A stretch of DNA of 64,000 nt, taken from contig JAEUTA010000027.1 of NCBI GenBank assembly GCA_016788205.1, positions 147,126 through 211,125 of the forward strand. The letters run 5' to 3'. Position 1 is the stretch's first letter. Every line of letters begins with the position of its first letter. The notes under the pieces are model-generated. The model searched no databases and was not told where the DNA came from. It saw only the letters and a list, made by a program, of their open reading frames with translations. Made by a program: the position numbers and the translations under genes. Origin of the DNA: Flavobacteriales bacterium. Lineage in GTDB: Bacteria; Bacteroidota; Bacteroidia; Flavobacteriales_F; PHOS-HE28. Of the stretch, positions 17,219-26,680 are shown piece after piece.

Positions 17219-19345
17219 ATGAGTCCAGGGGGAGCACATTTCTTCGGTGCCATTTCGCGAGCACCGATGCTGCGTATGGCGCTGCCGTTCGTAGCTGGTA
17301 TCGTCCTCTCCATCTGGTGGCCATTGCCCATTGAAGGGTCGATCGTGGCGCTGCTCATCTGTACGCTGCTCTTGGCCGTGTCCCTTCTTCGCAGGGCGGC
17401 TTTTGAGCATCGCTGGGTCCGGGGGATATCCGTCCAACTGTGGTTCTTGGTCTTCGGCATGTGCTATCAAGTGGTACGCGACCCGCTCGTGCGGCCAACA
17501 CATCTTTCCGTCGATGGCGCTGATGCCTTGGAGCGCGTGGTCCGCATCACGGCCGTGAACGGCATCAGTGATAAGGTCGTACGCGCGGATGGACGTGCCT
17601 TGGCCGTTCGTTCGTCGGGTGTTGTCCAAACCCGCAGCGGTAGCATGATGCTCACCTTGATGCGGCAGCCCGGCAACGCTGATCCGATAGCGGGCGATGA
17701 ACTGGTGGTCCGCAGTCGCGTGTCTTCGATCACGCGCATCCCTGATCCCGGCGGATTCGACCGCAGATCCTGGGCAGCTTCACGCGGCATGTACCACGAG
17801 ACGTTCGCTGGACCTGAGGAGTGGGTCATCGTGGGACATGTCTGGCGGTGGACCGACCTTTTCGAGCCCACGCGGCAACGCATTGCGCAATGGTTGGCCG
17901 AAAGCGGTCTGCCATTTCGTGAGCGTGCGCTGGTGAAGGCGCTCGTTCTAGGATTACGTGATGAATTGGACCACGAACAGAAGGATTCGTTCGTGAAGAG
18001 CGGCACCATTCACGTGCTCGCCGTATCCGGTACGCATGTGGGTTTCATTTATGCCATGCTGTTGTTCATGTTCGGTTGGTGGGGCGGTGGAGCGAAGGCG
18101 CGTATCGTCCGTGGTGTCTTCATACTACTTGCGCTGTGGGGTTACGCGGGGCTCACTGGGGCTTGTCCAAGTGTTCTACGGGCCACCTTCATGTTCAGCC
18201 TTTTCACGCTGGCTGGGATGAGCGCACGTAGAGCCGATCCGTTGAACAGTCTTTTTGCGGCGGCCATGGTGCTTCTCTTGTGGGATCCACATATGATCAT
18301 CGAGATCGGTTTCCAGCTTTCCTTCCTGGCCGTGTTGGGCATAATCCTGTTCTATGCACCGCTCCAGCGTACCTGGATGCCGGATAGTTGGTTCGCAGGT
18401 CAACTTTGGTCGCTTACGGTGATGTCATTGGCGGCACAAACGCTCACAACACCGCTGTCCCTTTACCTGTTCCAAGCTTTCCCCGTGTGGTTCCTTCCGG
18501 CCAACCTGATCGTGGTCACTGCGGCTGGCATAGCGGTCTATGGTGCGGTAGCCCTGTTGGTCCTGTACCGCGTGCCCTACCTGGGTCCGTTGCTCGTGTT
18601 CCTGCTCACCCTGTTGCTCACCATCGTTGATCGCGTTACGGCTTTCTTCGCCGAACTGCCGTTCGCCTATCCAGCGATCCGGGCATCCTTCACGGATATG
18701 GTGTTGCTCTACGCCATCACTGCCCTCATCGCGATCCGGTTGATGTGGAACTGGAGGCCTGCGTTGCGCTCTTCACTTGCTGTGGGCGCACTGTTGCTAG
18801 CCTCGTGGGGTTACCGCGCACGCGTGGCGCAGGACCGGGTCACGTTCACTGTTTATGATGACAGACGCACGTTACAGGCAGGCATGGTCACCGGTCGAGA
18901 CCTTACGATGTTGATACCCGAAGGTGATAGCGCGCTATCGGAATGGCTCGTTCAGAAAGCCGAGCGTCATTCACGTGCCTTGGGTTTGGACAGGACCTTC
19001 TTGATCCGTCAGGGAGGGTCGGCAGATACCGCTGTGGTCGAGCAGGGCCAGACACTGTTCGGCGCCGGACGATGGTGCGCGGCCGGCATGGAGGTGTATT
19101 TCCACGGCGCCGATGACGAAGTTCCAACGGGCCTGAGAACCGATGTGATCGTTCTGCACGAGATGCGCTACCTCAGCGAAGAGGAACTGACGCAACTGGT
19201 CGGTCAGACAGGGCATGTCGTACTGGCGGGTGGTCTGCCGTGGAAGCTCCGTTCGTTCGTTCAGCAGTGGTGCGATGTGCGCAACATCCCTTGCCACGAT
19301 GTGCGCGAGCAGGGAGCCTTCGTTCTAGAGGGAGGCGCGGCTTAG
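17219..19345 (+). CDS. comEC: ComEC/Rec2 family DNA-uptake channel
   Basis: A 708-residue polytopic protein expected to carry single-stranded DNA across the inner membrane during natural transformation. After two N-terminal membrane segments comes a soluble OB-like DUF4131 region (about 80-210). The Competence domain follows, with the signature GTIHVLAVSGTHVGFIYAM and about eight further segments. The C-terminal region, about 530-708, is shorter and more divergent than a canonical metallo-beta-lactamase domain, and I see no HxHxDH motif in it. The separate MBL gene that converges on it should not be assumed to be its partner. Confidence 0.88.
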   Translation: MSPGGAHFFGAISRAPMLRMALPFVAGIVLSIWWPLPIEGSIVALLICTLLLAVSLLRRAAFEHRWVRGISVQLWFLVFGMCYQVVRDPLVRPTHLSVDGADALERVVRITAVNGISDKVVRADGRALAVRSSGVVQTRSGSMMLTLMRQPGNADPIAGDELVVRSRVSSITRIPDPGGFDRRSWAASRGMYHETFAGPEEWVIVGHVWRWTDLFEPTRQRIAQWLAESGLPFRERALVKALVLGLRDELDHEQKDSFVKSGTIHVLAVSGTHVGFIYAMLLFMFGWWGGGAKARIVRGVFILLALWGYAGLTGACPSVLRATFMFSLFTLAGMSARRADPLNSLFAAAMVLLLWDPHMIIEIGFQLSFLAVLGIILFYAPLQRTWMPDSWFAGQLWSLTVMSLAAQTLTTPLSLYLFQAFPVWFLPANLIVVTAAGIAVYGAVALLVLYRVPYLGPLLVFLLTLLLTIVDRVTAFFAELPFAYPAIRASFTDMVLLYAITALIAIRLMWNWRPALRSSLAVGALLLASWGYRARVAQDRVTFTVYDDRRTLQAGMVTGRDLTMLIPEGDSALSEWLVQKAERHSRALGLDRTFLIRQGGSADTAVVEQGQTLFGAGRWCAAGMEVYFHGADDEVPTGLRTDVIVLHEMRYLSEEELTQLVGQTGHVVLAGGLPWKLRSFVQQWCDVRNIPCHDVREQGAFVLEGGAA

Positions 19346-20205
19346 AGCGCGCTAAGCGGGAAGGTCTCCTTCAGCCGGATGCCCTTTTCGGTGCGCTCCA
19401 CCGTAGCACATTGGTGGTGTGCATCGTGCTCGAAGAACAGCACGATGTTCTCATCGGCGGCCATGCCTAGGAAGTCCTTCTTCTCGGCCAGGGTGAGCAA
19501 CGGACGTGTATCGTAGGCCATCACCCAAGGCAGTGGAATATGGTGGATGCTGGGCAGCAAGTCCGCCATGAAGGCCACTGTATGGCCTTTGTAGTGGATA
19601 TGCGGGATCATCATCGCATCGGTATGGCCGTTCACGATGAAGGCGTCCATGTTCGGGAGTATGCCGTGGAGGTAGACGTTCTCCTCCGCACTGCGCCGAC
19701 CGATGTTCACGAACTTCAACTGCCCACTTTCCTGGATGGGCAGGATGTTCTCGGTAAGGAAGCTGGCTTTCTCCCGCGCGTTCGGCTTGGTGGCCCACTT
19801 CCAATGGTGCTCGTTGCTCCAGTAGGTGGCGTTCTTGAAGGCCGGAGCGAAGTCATCCTCTTTACGAACGATGCTTCCACCGCAATGATCGAAATGCAGG
19901 TGGGTGAGGAAGACATCGGTCACATCATCGCGCGAGAAGCCAGCCTTCTTCAGCGAGCCATCCAGCGTGTCATCACCATGAAGGTCATAGTGCCCGAAGA
20001 ACTTCGCATCCTGTTTGTCGCCGATGCCGTTATCGATCAAGATCAAGCGGTCACCCTCTTCCACCAAGAGGCAGCGCATGGCCCAGGTGCAGAGGTTGTT
20101 CGCATCGGGCGGGTGGTTCTTGCTCCACAAGGTCTTGGGTACCACACCGAACATGGCACCGCCGTCGAGCTTGAAGAAGCCGGTATCGATCACGTGGAGC
20201 TGCAT
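19342..20205 (-). CDS. MBL-fold metallo-hydrolase
   Basis: 287 residues. ATG 20205 (MQLHVIDTGFFKLDGG) fits the family N-terminus; the open frame extends upstream but with no sensible protein. The zinc motif TDVFLTHLHFDHCGG is the HxHxDH signature. IVNGHTDAMM and FFEHDAHH supply further His ligands, as in quorum-quenching lactonases and related hydrolases. The substrate is unknown. Its 3' end overlaps comEC by 4 bases in convergent orientation. Confidence 0.88.
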   Translation of the reverse strand: MQLHVIDTGFFKLDGGAMFGVVPKTLWSKNHPPDANNLCTWAMRCLLVEEGDRLILIDNGIGDKQDAKFFGHYDLHGDDTLDGSLKKAGFSRDDVTDVFLTHLHFDHCGGSIVRKEDDFAPAFKNATYWSNEHHWKWATKPNAREKASFLTENILPIQESGQLKFVNIGRRSAEENVYLHGILPNMDAFIVNGHTDAMMIPHIHYKGHTVAFMADLLPSIHHIPLPWVMAYDTRPLLTLAEKKDFLGMAADENIVLFFEHDAHHQCATVERTEKGIRLKETFPLSAL

Positions 20206-20391
20206 GGTACGAATATCGGGGATCGGTGTAGGTCGGGTTGTTAAAGAGTGCGATAAACGGCGCGCGACCCAAGCGATTTTGACCCCGCTAGTTCTCATCT
20301 TAACAACGCTGCCCACGATCCCCGGTTGATCCATTGTGCGCAGTTGTGCAGAGACGTTGGCCATGGCCGCTGAGCTTTGTACGGTCATGGG

Positions 20392-20421
20392 CACATGAGC
20401 ACATGACCACATGCGCACATG
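20392..20421 (+). repeat. Four CACATG units at exact 8-bp spacing ending in the mpl start codon
   Basis: CACATG begins at 20392, 20400, 20408 and 20416, separated by the dinucleotides AG, AC and CG. The ATG of the last unit (20419-20421) is the mpl start codon. A possible promoter remnant, GAGCTTTG, lies at 20372-20379, so the array would be in the 5' leader. Each CACATG resembles the start-codon context itself. Confidence 0.7.
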
Positions 20422-21783
20422 TCCTCACAGGTTCATTTCATCGCCATCGGCGGCAGCGCCATGCACAACCTCGCCATCGCCTTGCACCAGCAGGGTTTCG
20501 ATGTGACGGGCAGCGATGACGAGATCTTCGAGCCGAGCCGCAGCCGTCTGGAGCGCCTTGGCTTGATGCCGGATAAGCTCGGCTGGGATCCGTTCCGCAT
20601 CCATTCGGGGCTTTCCGCTGTGATCCTTGGTATGCATGCGCGACTGGACAATCCCGAACTGAAGCGCGCACAGGAACTGGGTATTCCGGTCTTCAGCTAC
20701 CCATCTTACTTCTACGAACGCACGAAGGACAAGACGCGCGTGGTCATCGGTGGAAGTCATGGGAAGACCACCATCACCAGCATGATCGTGCACGTGCTGC
20801 GCAAAGTGGGCGTGGACTTCGACTATCTCGTGGGCGCGCAGCTCGAAGGCTTCGATTGCATGGTGAAGCTGAGCGACAGGAGCAAGGTCGCCATCATCGA
20901 AGGCGACGAGTATCTCGCTTCAGCCTTGGAGCCTGTGCCGAAGTTCCACCTGTACAAACCGGACATCGCGTTGATCAGCGGGATCGCGTGGGATCACATC
21001 AACGTGTTCAAGACCTTCGATAGCTACGTGGATCAGTTCCGCTTGTTCATCGCGGCGATCGAACCCGGTGGCAAGCTGGTCTATTGCAAGGAGGATGCGG
21101 AAGTGAAGGCCATCTCGGAGGACAAGTCAGTGACCGCTCAGCGCGTTGGATACGGCATTCCGAAGCATCGCATCGAGAACGGTATGACCATCCTGGAGAC
21201 TTCAGCAGGCGATGTGCCCTTGCAGGTCTTCGGCAAGCATAACCTACAGAACCTCGAAGGTGCGCGGCATGTGTGTCACATGTTGGGCATCGGCGACGCG
21301 GAGTTCAACGGGGCCATCGCGAGTTTTACGGGTGCGGCCAAGCGTTTGGAACGGATCGGCGGCAACGACCAACGCATGGTCTTCAAGGATTTCGCGCACT
21401 CACCGAGCAAACTGAAAGCGACCGTTCAAGCGGTGCGCGAGCAGTTCCCGGGTCGCCAGTTGATCGCTTGCATGGAACTGCACACCTATAGCAGCCTCAG
21501 CGAGAACTTCCTGGACCAATATGCCGGTTGCATGGATGAGGCGGATCGCGCCATCGTCTTCTACGATCCGCACGCGGTGCAACTGAAACGTCTGCCACCC
21601 ATTCCACCGGAACGCATCCAGCGCGCGTTCGCTCGTCCGGATGTGCAGGTGATGAACGACCCCATTGCCGTGATCGGAGCCGTTCGCGCGGATCGCAAGG
21701 AGGAGGCCGTACTCTTGATGATGAGCAGCGGCAACTTCGGCGGGCTCGACCTTCAAGCCCTGAGCGAAGCGTTCATCGCCTGA
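20419..21783 (+). CDS. mpl: Mur ligase family, Mpl-type murein peptide ligase
   Basis: 454 residues. The N-terminal Rossmann domain (HFIAIGGSAMHNLAIALHQQG) and the ATP loop GGSHGKTTITSMI near residue 113 are typical of Mpl, which attaches recycled L-Ala-gamma-D-Glu-mesoDAP to UDP-MurNAc. The late DFAHSPSKLKATV and GRQLIACMELHTYSSLS blocks match the Mpl subgroup rather than MurC. It acts in the cytoplasm. It is unlinked to other mur genes here, as is usual for recycling enzymes. Confidence 0.88.
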   Translation: MSSQVHFIAIGGSAMHNLAIALHQQGFDVTGSDDEIFEPSRSRLERLGLMPDKLGWDPFRIHSGLSAVILGMHARLDNPELKRAQELGIPVFSYPSYFYERTKDKTRVVIGGSHGKTTITSMIVHVLRKVGVDFDYLVGAQLEGFDCMVKLSDRSKVAIIEGDEYLASALEPVPKFHLYKPDIALISGIAWDHINVFKTFDSYVDQFRLFIAAIEPGGKLVYCKEDAEVKAISEDKSVTAQRVGYGIPKHRIENGMTILETSAGDVPLQVFGKHNLQNLEGARHVCHMLGIGDAEFNGAIASFTGAAKRLERIGGNDQRMVFKDFAHSPSKLKATVQAVREQFPGRQLIACMELHTYSSLSENFLDQYAGCMDEADRAIVFYDPHAVQLKRLPPIPPERIQRAFARPDVQVMNDPIAVIGAVRADRKEEAVLLMMSSGNFGGLDLQALSEAFIA

Positions 21784-22249
21784 AGCGGCGTAGCACCTTG
21801 TGGTGCAGCAGGCCGACGACCAGTGCGTTGAAACCACCTACGGCGAGCAAGGCGAAGAAGGTCATGCTCGCATAGTTGAAAGGCGTGAAGAACTGCTCCA
21901 TCCGTGGCCGGATCACATCTTCAGGCTGCCCTTGGTCAACACCGCGTTGCACCATCTCGTTCACGCGTTCAGCGAAGTGCATGGGCTCTACAACGCGGTA
22001 GTAGATCAGGATGAAGATGCCGTAGATCAACGCGTACACCGCTGCGCTCTTGAACCCTTCGCGCATCAGATGTGGGAAGGAGGTGCGTGCATCCTTGGAG
22101 AGCATGCCATGCCCCACGAAGAACACGATGGTGACGATGGCCAGGAAATGAACGAGCATGAAGTCCGTGCCAACCGGCGGACGTCCGGCATAGAACAATC
22201 CCAGGCGAAGCGCGATCACACCTGCTACGCCGATCAACGACAACTTCAT
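21773..22249 (-). CDS. DUF4199-like membrane protein
   Basis: 158 residues with four membrane segments: about 5-22, 32-50, 70-88 and 126-148. A polar loop of about 35 residues ([19 protein letters not shown]) lies before the last. The pattern matches DUF4199 proteins common in Bacteroidota, whose function is unknown. Its ATG overlaps the rho stop by one base (TGATG), so it is translationally coupled to rho. It overlaps mpl convergently by 11 bases. Confidence 0.75.
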   Translation of the reverse strand: MKLSLIGVAGVIALRLGLFYAGRPPVGTDFMLVHFLAIVTIVFFVGHGMLSKDARTSFPHLMREGFKSAAVYALIYGIFILIYYRVVEPMHFAERVNEMVQRGVDQGQPEDVIRPRMEQFFTPFNYASMTFFALLAVGGFNALVVGLLHHKVLRRFRR

Positions 22250-24180
22250 CAGCCGTTCATCGAAACGAGGAACTCCTCGTTGCTCTTCGTGCCTTCCATG
22301 TGCTTCTTCACGAACTCCATGGCCTCCACACTGTTCATGTCGGCCAGGTGTTTGCGCAGGATCCAGGTGCGTTGCAGCACATCCTTGTGGTGGAGCAGAT
22401 CGTCACGGCGGGTGCCGCTGCTCATGATATCGATGGCGGGGAAGATGCGGCGGTTGCTGATCTTCCGATCCAACTGCAGTTCCATGTTACCGGTGCCTTT
22501 GAATTCCTCGAAGATCACCTCGTCCATCTTGCTGCCGGTATCCACGAGTGCCGTGGCAAGGATGGTGAGCGATCCGCCGTTCTCGATCTTCCGTGCGGCA
22601 CCGAAGAAGCGTTTTGGTTTCTGCAGTGCGTTGGCATCCACACCACCGCTGAGGATCTTTCCGCTGGCAGGTTGTACCGTGTTGTAAGCACGAGCAAGAC
22701 GCGTGATCGAGTCGAGCAGGATCACCACATCGTGTCCGCACTCGGTGAGGGCTTTCGCTTTCTCCAGAACGATACCGGCTACCGCCACGTGACGGGAAGC
22801 AGGCTCATCGAACGTGCTGGCGATCACTTCCGCGTTCACACTGCGGGCCATGTCAGTCACCTCCTCCGGACGTTCATCGATCAGCAATACGATCAGGTAA
22901 ACCTCCGGGTGGTTCGCGGCGATGGCGTTGGCCACATCCTTCAGCAACACCGTTTTGCCGGTCTTCGGTTGTGCCACGATCAACCCGCGCTGGCCTTTGC
23001 CGATGGGCGAGAAGAGGTCCAGCACGCGCATGCTGATGTTCGTGTCCTTGCCGGCGAGGTTGAACTTCTCGTCGGGGAACAACGGCGTGAGGAACTTGAA
23101 GGGAACACGATCGCGCACCCATTCCGGATCACGGCCGTTGATGGATTCCACCTTGAAGAGGGGGAAGTACTTGTCGCCTTCGCGCGGTGGGCGTACATAG
23201 CCGTGTACCGTATCGCCGAGCTTCAAGCCGTACTGCTTGATCTGTTGCTGGGTCACGTACACGTCATCCGGCGAAGCGAGGTAGTTGTAATCACTGCTGC
23301 GCAGGAAGCCGTAGCCTTCGGGCATCACTTCCAGAACACCCTCGGTCTCTACGAAGGCTTCGAAGTTGAACTGCTCGCGCTGCGGCTGCTGTTGTTGGCG
23401 CTGGTCGTTACGTTGTTGATCGTTGCGCTGGTCGCGATCACCACGTTGTTGATCACGGTCATTGCGTTGCTGATCATTGCGTGGCTCGCGGTCCTGACGT
23501 TGCTGCTGATCGCGGTCGTTGCGTTGCTCGCGATCACCACGTTGCTGGTCCCGCTCCGGGCGCTGCTCTTGTGGACGTTCCCGCTGATCGCGCTGTTGAT
23601 CACGGCCATCACGCTGTTGCTGCTGGCGGTCACGCTGGTCGCGCGGTTGGTCACGGCGATCCTGATCATTGCGTTCGTTGCGCTGCTCACGGCGGTCCTG
23701 GTCGTTGCGCTGTCCATGTTCGCCACGCGGCTGGTCGCGAGTCTGGTCGCGCTGACCATCTGCCGGGAGTCGCTCACGGCGAGGGCGCTCGTGTTGTCGC
23801 TGTTCCCTCTGTGCTGGTGGTGGCATTTCGGCTGACTTCACCGGCTCTTCCGGTGCATCATCACCTTCCTCGTCGTCACCATCATCCGCGTCGTCATCCT
23901 CCTCGTCGTCCTCCTCATCATCGTCTTCGGCTGGAACGGGTTCCGGATCTTCCACGGGTACCACTTCGTCTGCCGTGGCCATCGCGGCGATGTCCTTGTC
24001 ATCTCCAACGAAGCTGGGACCTATCTGCTTGGGCTTATCGCCTTTCGCGACCTGGGCTTCCAGGATCTTGGCGATGAGGTCCTGCTTCTTGAGCGTATCG
24101 GCCTTCTTCAAATTCAACTCGCGGGCGATCTCCTTCAGTTCGGAGAGTTTCATGCCGCTGAGTGCGGTCTGGTCGTACAT
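22249..24180 (-). CDS. rho: Transcription termination factor Rho with a long disordered insert
   Basis: 643 residues, against about 420 in E. coli. Rho_N (about 10-45, [21 protein letters not shown]) is followed by an acidic stretch (about 77-112, mostly D/E) and then by some 150 residues of R, D, Q, N and little else. The RNA-binding CSD domain (about 280-350, [19 protein letters not shown]) and the hexameric RecA-like ATPase follow, with Walker [14 protein letters not shown] and [15 protein letters not shown]. The insert is a Bacteroidota trait; in Bacteroides thetaiotaomicron a comparable disordered region has been linked to Rho condensates. The DNA of the insert is a degenerate internal repeat. 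Confidence 0.97.
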   Translation of the reverse strand: MYDQTALSGMKLSELKEIARELNLKKADTLKKQDLIAKILEAQVAKGDKPKQIGPSFVGDDKDIAAMATADEVVPVEDPEPVPAEDDDEEDDEEDDDADDGDDEEGDDAPEEPVKSAEMPPPAQREQRQHERPRRERLPADGQRDQTRDQPRGEHGQRNDQDRREQRNERNDQDRRDQPRDQRDRQQQQRDGRDQQRDQRERPQEQRPERDQQRGDREQRNDRDQQQRQDREPRNDQQRNDRDQQRGDRDQRNDQQRNDQRQQQQPQREQFNFEAFVETEGVLEVMPEGYGFLRSSDYNYLASPDDVYVTQQQIKQYGLKLGDTVHGYVRPPREGDKYFPLFKVESINGRDPEWVRDRVPFKFLTPLFPDEKFNLAGKDTNISMRVLDLFSPIGKGQRGLIVAQPKTGKTVLLKDVANAIAANHPEVYLIVLLIDERPEEVTDMARSVNAEVIASTFDEPASRHVAVAGIVLEKAKALTECGHDVVILLDSITRLARAYNTVQPASGKILSGGVDANALQKPKRFFGAARKIENGGSLTILATALVDTGSKMDEVIFEEFKGTGNMELQLDRKISNRRIFPAIDIMSSGTRRDDLLHHKDVLQRTWILRKHLADMNSVEAMEFVKKHMEGTKSNEEFLVSMNG

Positions 24181-24411
24181 GCGACGGTGTGATGAGGTTG
24201 CGGGATGGACCTTGAGGTCCTGTGGAAAGCCCTTGGGCTTCAGTGCTCAGTACAGTAGAGAAAGTCGAGTGGGAGTTGGGACGAGCTAACTGCCGATCCG
24301 GCCAAGCCCCGGTCCCCGGGAATGCGGTGCAATGTTAAGCCGATCCGTTCAATGCGCAAGCTCCTTCAGGAGCTAGTTTCGCACCGCCCGGGAAATGGGC
24401 TTCGTTGGATC

Positions 24412-24885
24412 ATGTGGCAGCGTAAACAGACCGTATTCCTTGTCGTAGCCGCCCTGTTGGCCTTCGCCACTTGGGCTTTTCCGGTGGCCTCGTATGAACA
24501 GGCGCAGTCCAGTTATGTGTTCCGTACCACAGGGCTTTACGATAGTGCCGGATCGGCCATGAATGAAGTCGGCCTGAAGGTTCCCTTCCACATCGTGCTT
24601 ACCCTCATCGGTGCGGCGCTGCTGGCCTTCGTCTTTTTCTACAGCGACCGCCCTCGCCAGATCCGGTTCGTGCGCGGCACCTACCTCCTCACCCTGGCCA
24701 CCATCGCCTTCCTCTTCATCACCGATAACTCCATACAGACATATCTGGAGCCGAGCGGAGCGGTGGTGAGCCACTACGGTACGTCGTTCTTCCTGCCTCT
24801 TGGTACGCTACTGTTCTCCTTCCTTGCGGAAAGGGCCATCAAAGCCGATGAAGAACTGGTGCGCAGCGCTGATCGGTTGCGGTAG
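24412..24885 (+). CDS. DUF4293-like membrane protein
   Basis: 157 residues from ATG 24412 (MWQRKQTVFLVVAALL); the frame extends 90 bases further up without a recognisable protein. Four membrane segments with the MWQRxQT-type N-terminus and FFYSDRPRQIR loop typical of the DUF4293 family, found almost only in Bacteroidota. Function unknown. Divergent from rho. The 231-base gap between them shows no clear gene and would hold both promoters and the rho leader. Confidence 0.8.
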   Translation: MWQRKQTVFLVVAALLAFATWAFPVASYEQAQSSYVFRTTGLYDSAGSAMNEVGLKVPFHIVLTLIGAALLAFVFFYSDRPRQIRFVRGTYLLTLATIAFLFITDNSIQTYLEPSGAVVSHYGTSFFLPLGTLLFSFLAERAIKADEELVRSADRLR

Positions 24886-24922
24886 GTAGGTTCGTACATA
24901 ATCGGAAGAGAGTAGCGTGTGA

Positions 24923-25252
24923 ATGCGTCTAATACTGGTCTTCACTTTGGTTTGTAGGTTGAGCGGTGCCATGGCGCAAGGCACGGATCTGGGCTGGTTG
25001 CGAGGTGAAATCAAAGATGCCGTCAGCAGGGAAGTACTACCGTTCGCTAAGGTCCAAGTGCTTTGTGGGCCAGAACTTTGGGAAGGCATGACCGATTTCG
25101 ATGGTCAGTTTATCATACGCGTACCCTACGGCCCGGTTGTCATCACGGTAGACTCCGAGGGCTACAGGATATATCGAACCACTGGCACGGTCGAGCGGAC
25201 GAGCATGACCTTCTTGAACGTCGCTATGGAGCGAATGAAGACGCTCCGCTGA
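24923..25252 (+). CDS. Small secreted carboxypeptidase-regulatory-like (beta-sandwich) protein
   Basis: 109 residues: a signal peptide (MRLILVFTLVCRLSGAMAQ) and a single CarboxypepD_reg-like domain, seen as LRGEIKDAVSREVLPFAKV, TDFDGQFIIRVPYG and VTVDSEGYRIY-like strands. In TonB-dependent receptors this domain is an N-terminal extension; here it stands alone. Probably a periplasmic or surface protein of unknown role, in line with the upstream DUF4293-like gene. Confidence 0.75.
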   Translation: MRLILVFTLVCRLSGAMAQGTDLGWLRGEIKDAVSREVLPFAKVQVLCGPELWEGMTDFDGQFIIRVPYGPVVITVDSEGYRIYRTTGTVERTSMTFLNVAMERMKTLR

Positions 25253-25256
25253 GCGC

Positions 25257-26027
25257 TCACCCCTTCGCCACCGCCGCCTTGAACTTCGCGATCGCTTCGC
25301 GCGTGAAGTCGCTCAGCACCAAACGCCCGCTGATCTTGGCACGTTCGATCAGGAGTTGGTCCCAATCCTCGGTGCCTTTCCACATCACGGCTTTCAGTTC
25401 GGCCATGGCTTCGGGGCTGTAGGCGGCGAGTTCGGTGGTGTGTGCTTCGATGCGCGCATCCAGTGCCTCGATGGTCGGGAAGATCTCCGCATACATACCG
25501 CGTTGCACGCACCAGTCGGCTTCGCGGCGCAGGGCGGGGGAAGCACTGAGCAAGCCGAAGGTGCCGGTGCCCACTTTGCGTTCCACGGCCGGGCCCACCA
25601 CGAACGGCCCGATGCCGATGGCCAGTTCGCTCAGGCGCGCACTGGATTTCTCGTGTGCGTAAGCGATGTCCACGGCGCAGGCCAGGCCCACACCACCACC
25701 CACGGTATGCGCATGGATGCGGCCGATCACCAGCACGGGCGCCTTGCGGATGGCGTTGATCACATGGGCGAACCCGCTGAAAAACTCCAGTCCGGTCTTC
25801 GCGTCATCGATGGAGACGAGTTCATCGAAGCTTGCTCCGGCGCAGAATGCCTTGTCGCCATCGCTCCGCAGCACGATCACCCGCACGGAAGGGTCCTTGC
25901 CGCACGCGGCGATGGCATCGGCCATGCCGCGCAGGATATGGCCTGGGAGGCTGTTGCTCTTCGGGTGGTGGAAGGTGACGGTGGCGATACCGTTGATCAC
26001 CTCGTTCTTTACATAGCCGTCGCTCAT
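25257..26027 (-). CDS. Enoyl-CoA hydratase/isomerase family protein
   Basis: A 256-residue crotonase-fold protein. FHHPKSNSLPGHIL is the N-terminal CoA-binding strand, and KAFCAGASFDELV with GRIHAHTVGGGVGLACAVDIAYA form the oxyanion hole (Ala and Gly). The ELAIGIGPFVVGPAVERKVG segment matches the hydratase/isomerase core. The acidic catalytic residues of canonical hydratases are not evident at the usual positions, so a related reaction is possible. No beta-oxidation partners are adjacent. Confidence 0.85.
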   Translation of the reverse strand: MSDGYVKNEVINGIATVTFHHPKSNSLPGHILRGMADAIAACGKDPSVRVIVLRSDGDKAFCAGASFDELVSIDDAKTGLEFFSGFAHVINAIRKAPVLVIGRIHAHTVGGGVGLACAVDIAYAHEKSSARLSELAIGIGPFVVGPAVERKVGTGTFGLLSASPALRREADWCVQRGMYAEIFPTIEALDARIEAHTTELAAYSPEAMAELKAVMWKGTEDWDQLLIERAKISGRLVLSDFTREAIAKFKAAVAKG

Positions 26028-26126
26028 GGTGCGAACAATTCGATCGGTTCGGTGTCAAAGATGCGGAACGCGTGTGACCTTGTGGGCCTCATTCGTCCAA
26101 AGCACCTAACCTTAAAACGACCGGAC

Positions 26127-26552
26127 ATGTTGGATCAATTGCTCTCAACCCTTCAGCAGCAGGCGGTACCCCAGCTCATGAGCCAGTTCGGCCTTGACCA
26201 GAAGCAGGCGGGCGGTTCCATCAGCGCAGCTGCGGACAGCGTGAAGGAGGTGATCGGCGGAGGGGATGGCTTCGGGATCGATGATGCCCTGAACCTTTTC
26301 AGCAGTGCGAAGAACACCTCCGGTGCGAATGCCATCCTTGGTAATATCGGAGGACTATTGCAGAGCAAACTCACCGGACAGGTGGGTCTCGATGCCAGCA
26401 AGGCGAGTGGCGTGACCGCGATGTTGTTACCCATGCTCACGGAACTGGTGTCCAAGCATGTTGGTGGTGATGCAAAGAACCTGCAAGGTCTCTTGGGCGG
26501 TGGTGGCATTGCCGGTATGGCGAAAGGCCTCTTGGGTAACCTGTTCAAATAG
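26127..26552 (+). CDS. DUF937-like protein
   Basis: 141 residues from ATG 26127 (MLDQLLSTLQQQAVPQLM). Alternating amphipathic helices and Gly-rich turns (GGGDGFGIDDALNLF, GNIGGLLQSKL, GLLGGGGIAGMAKGLLG) match the YidB/DUF937 type of small soluble protein. The family's biochemical role is unknown. It stands as a single gene with intergenic sequence on both sides. Confidence 0.75.
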   Translation: MLDQLLSTLQQQAVPQLMSQFGLDQKQAGGSISAAADSVKEVIGGGDGFGIDDALNLFSSAKNTSGANAILGNIGGLLQSKLTGQVGLDASKASGVTAMLLPMLTELVSKHVGGDAKNLQGLLGGGGIAGMAKGLLGNLFK

Positions 26553-26680
26553 AGGATGGTGCGTAGCGGACGGTCTTCGGAGCGTTCTACAGGGGCATTG
26601 GAGCCTTGATGTGCATCCTTAACAGTTCTTGCGCCGTACAAATCCGACTCTCCAATTCTCCCTGGAGATCAACGTAGTTC

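Noticed and set aside
22300..23835. 511-residue plus-strand open frame inside rho
   Set aside because: It is antisense to the intact rho gene; its length follows from the biased RDQN-coding DNA, and its translation is a hydrophobic low-complexity run with no domain.
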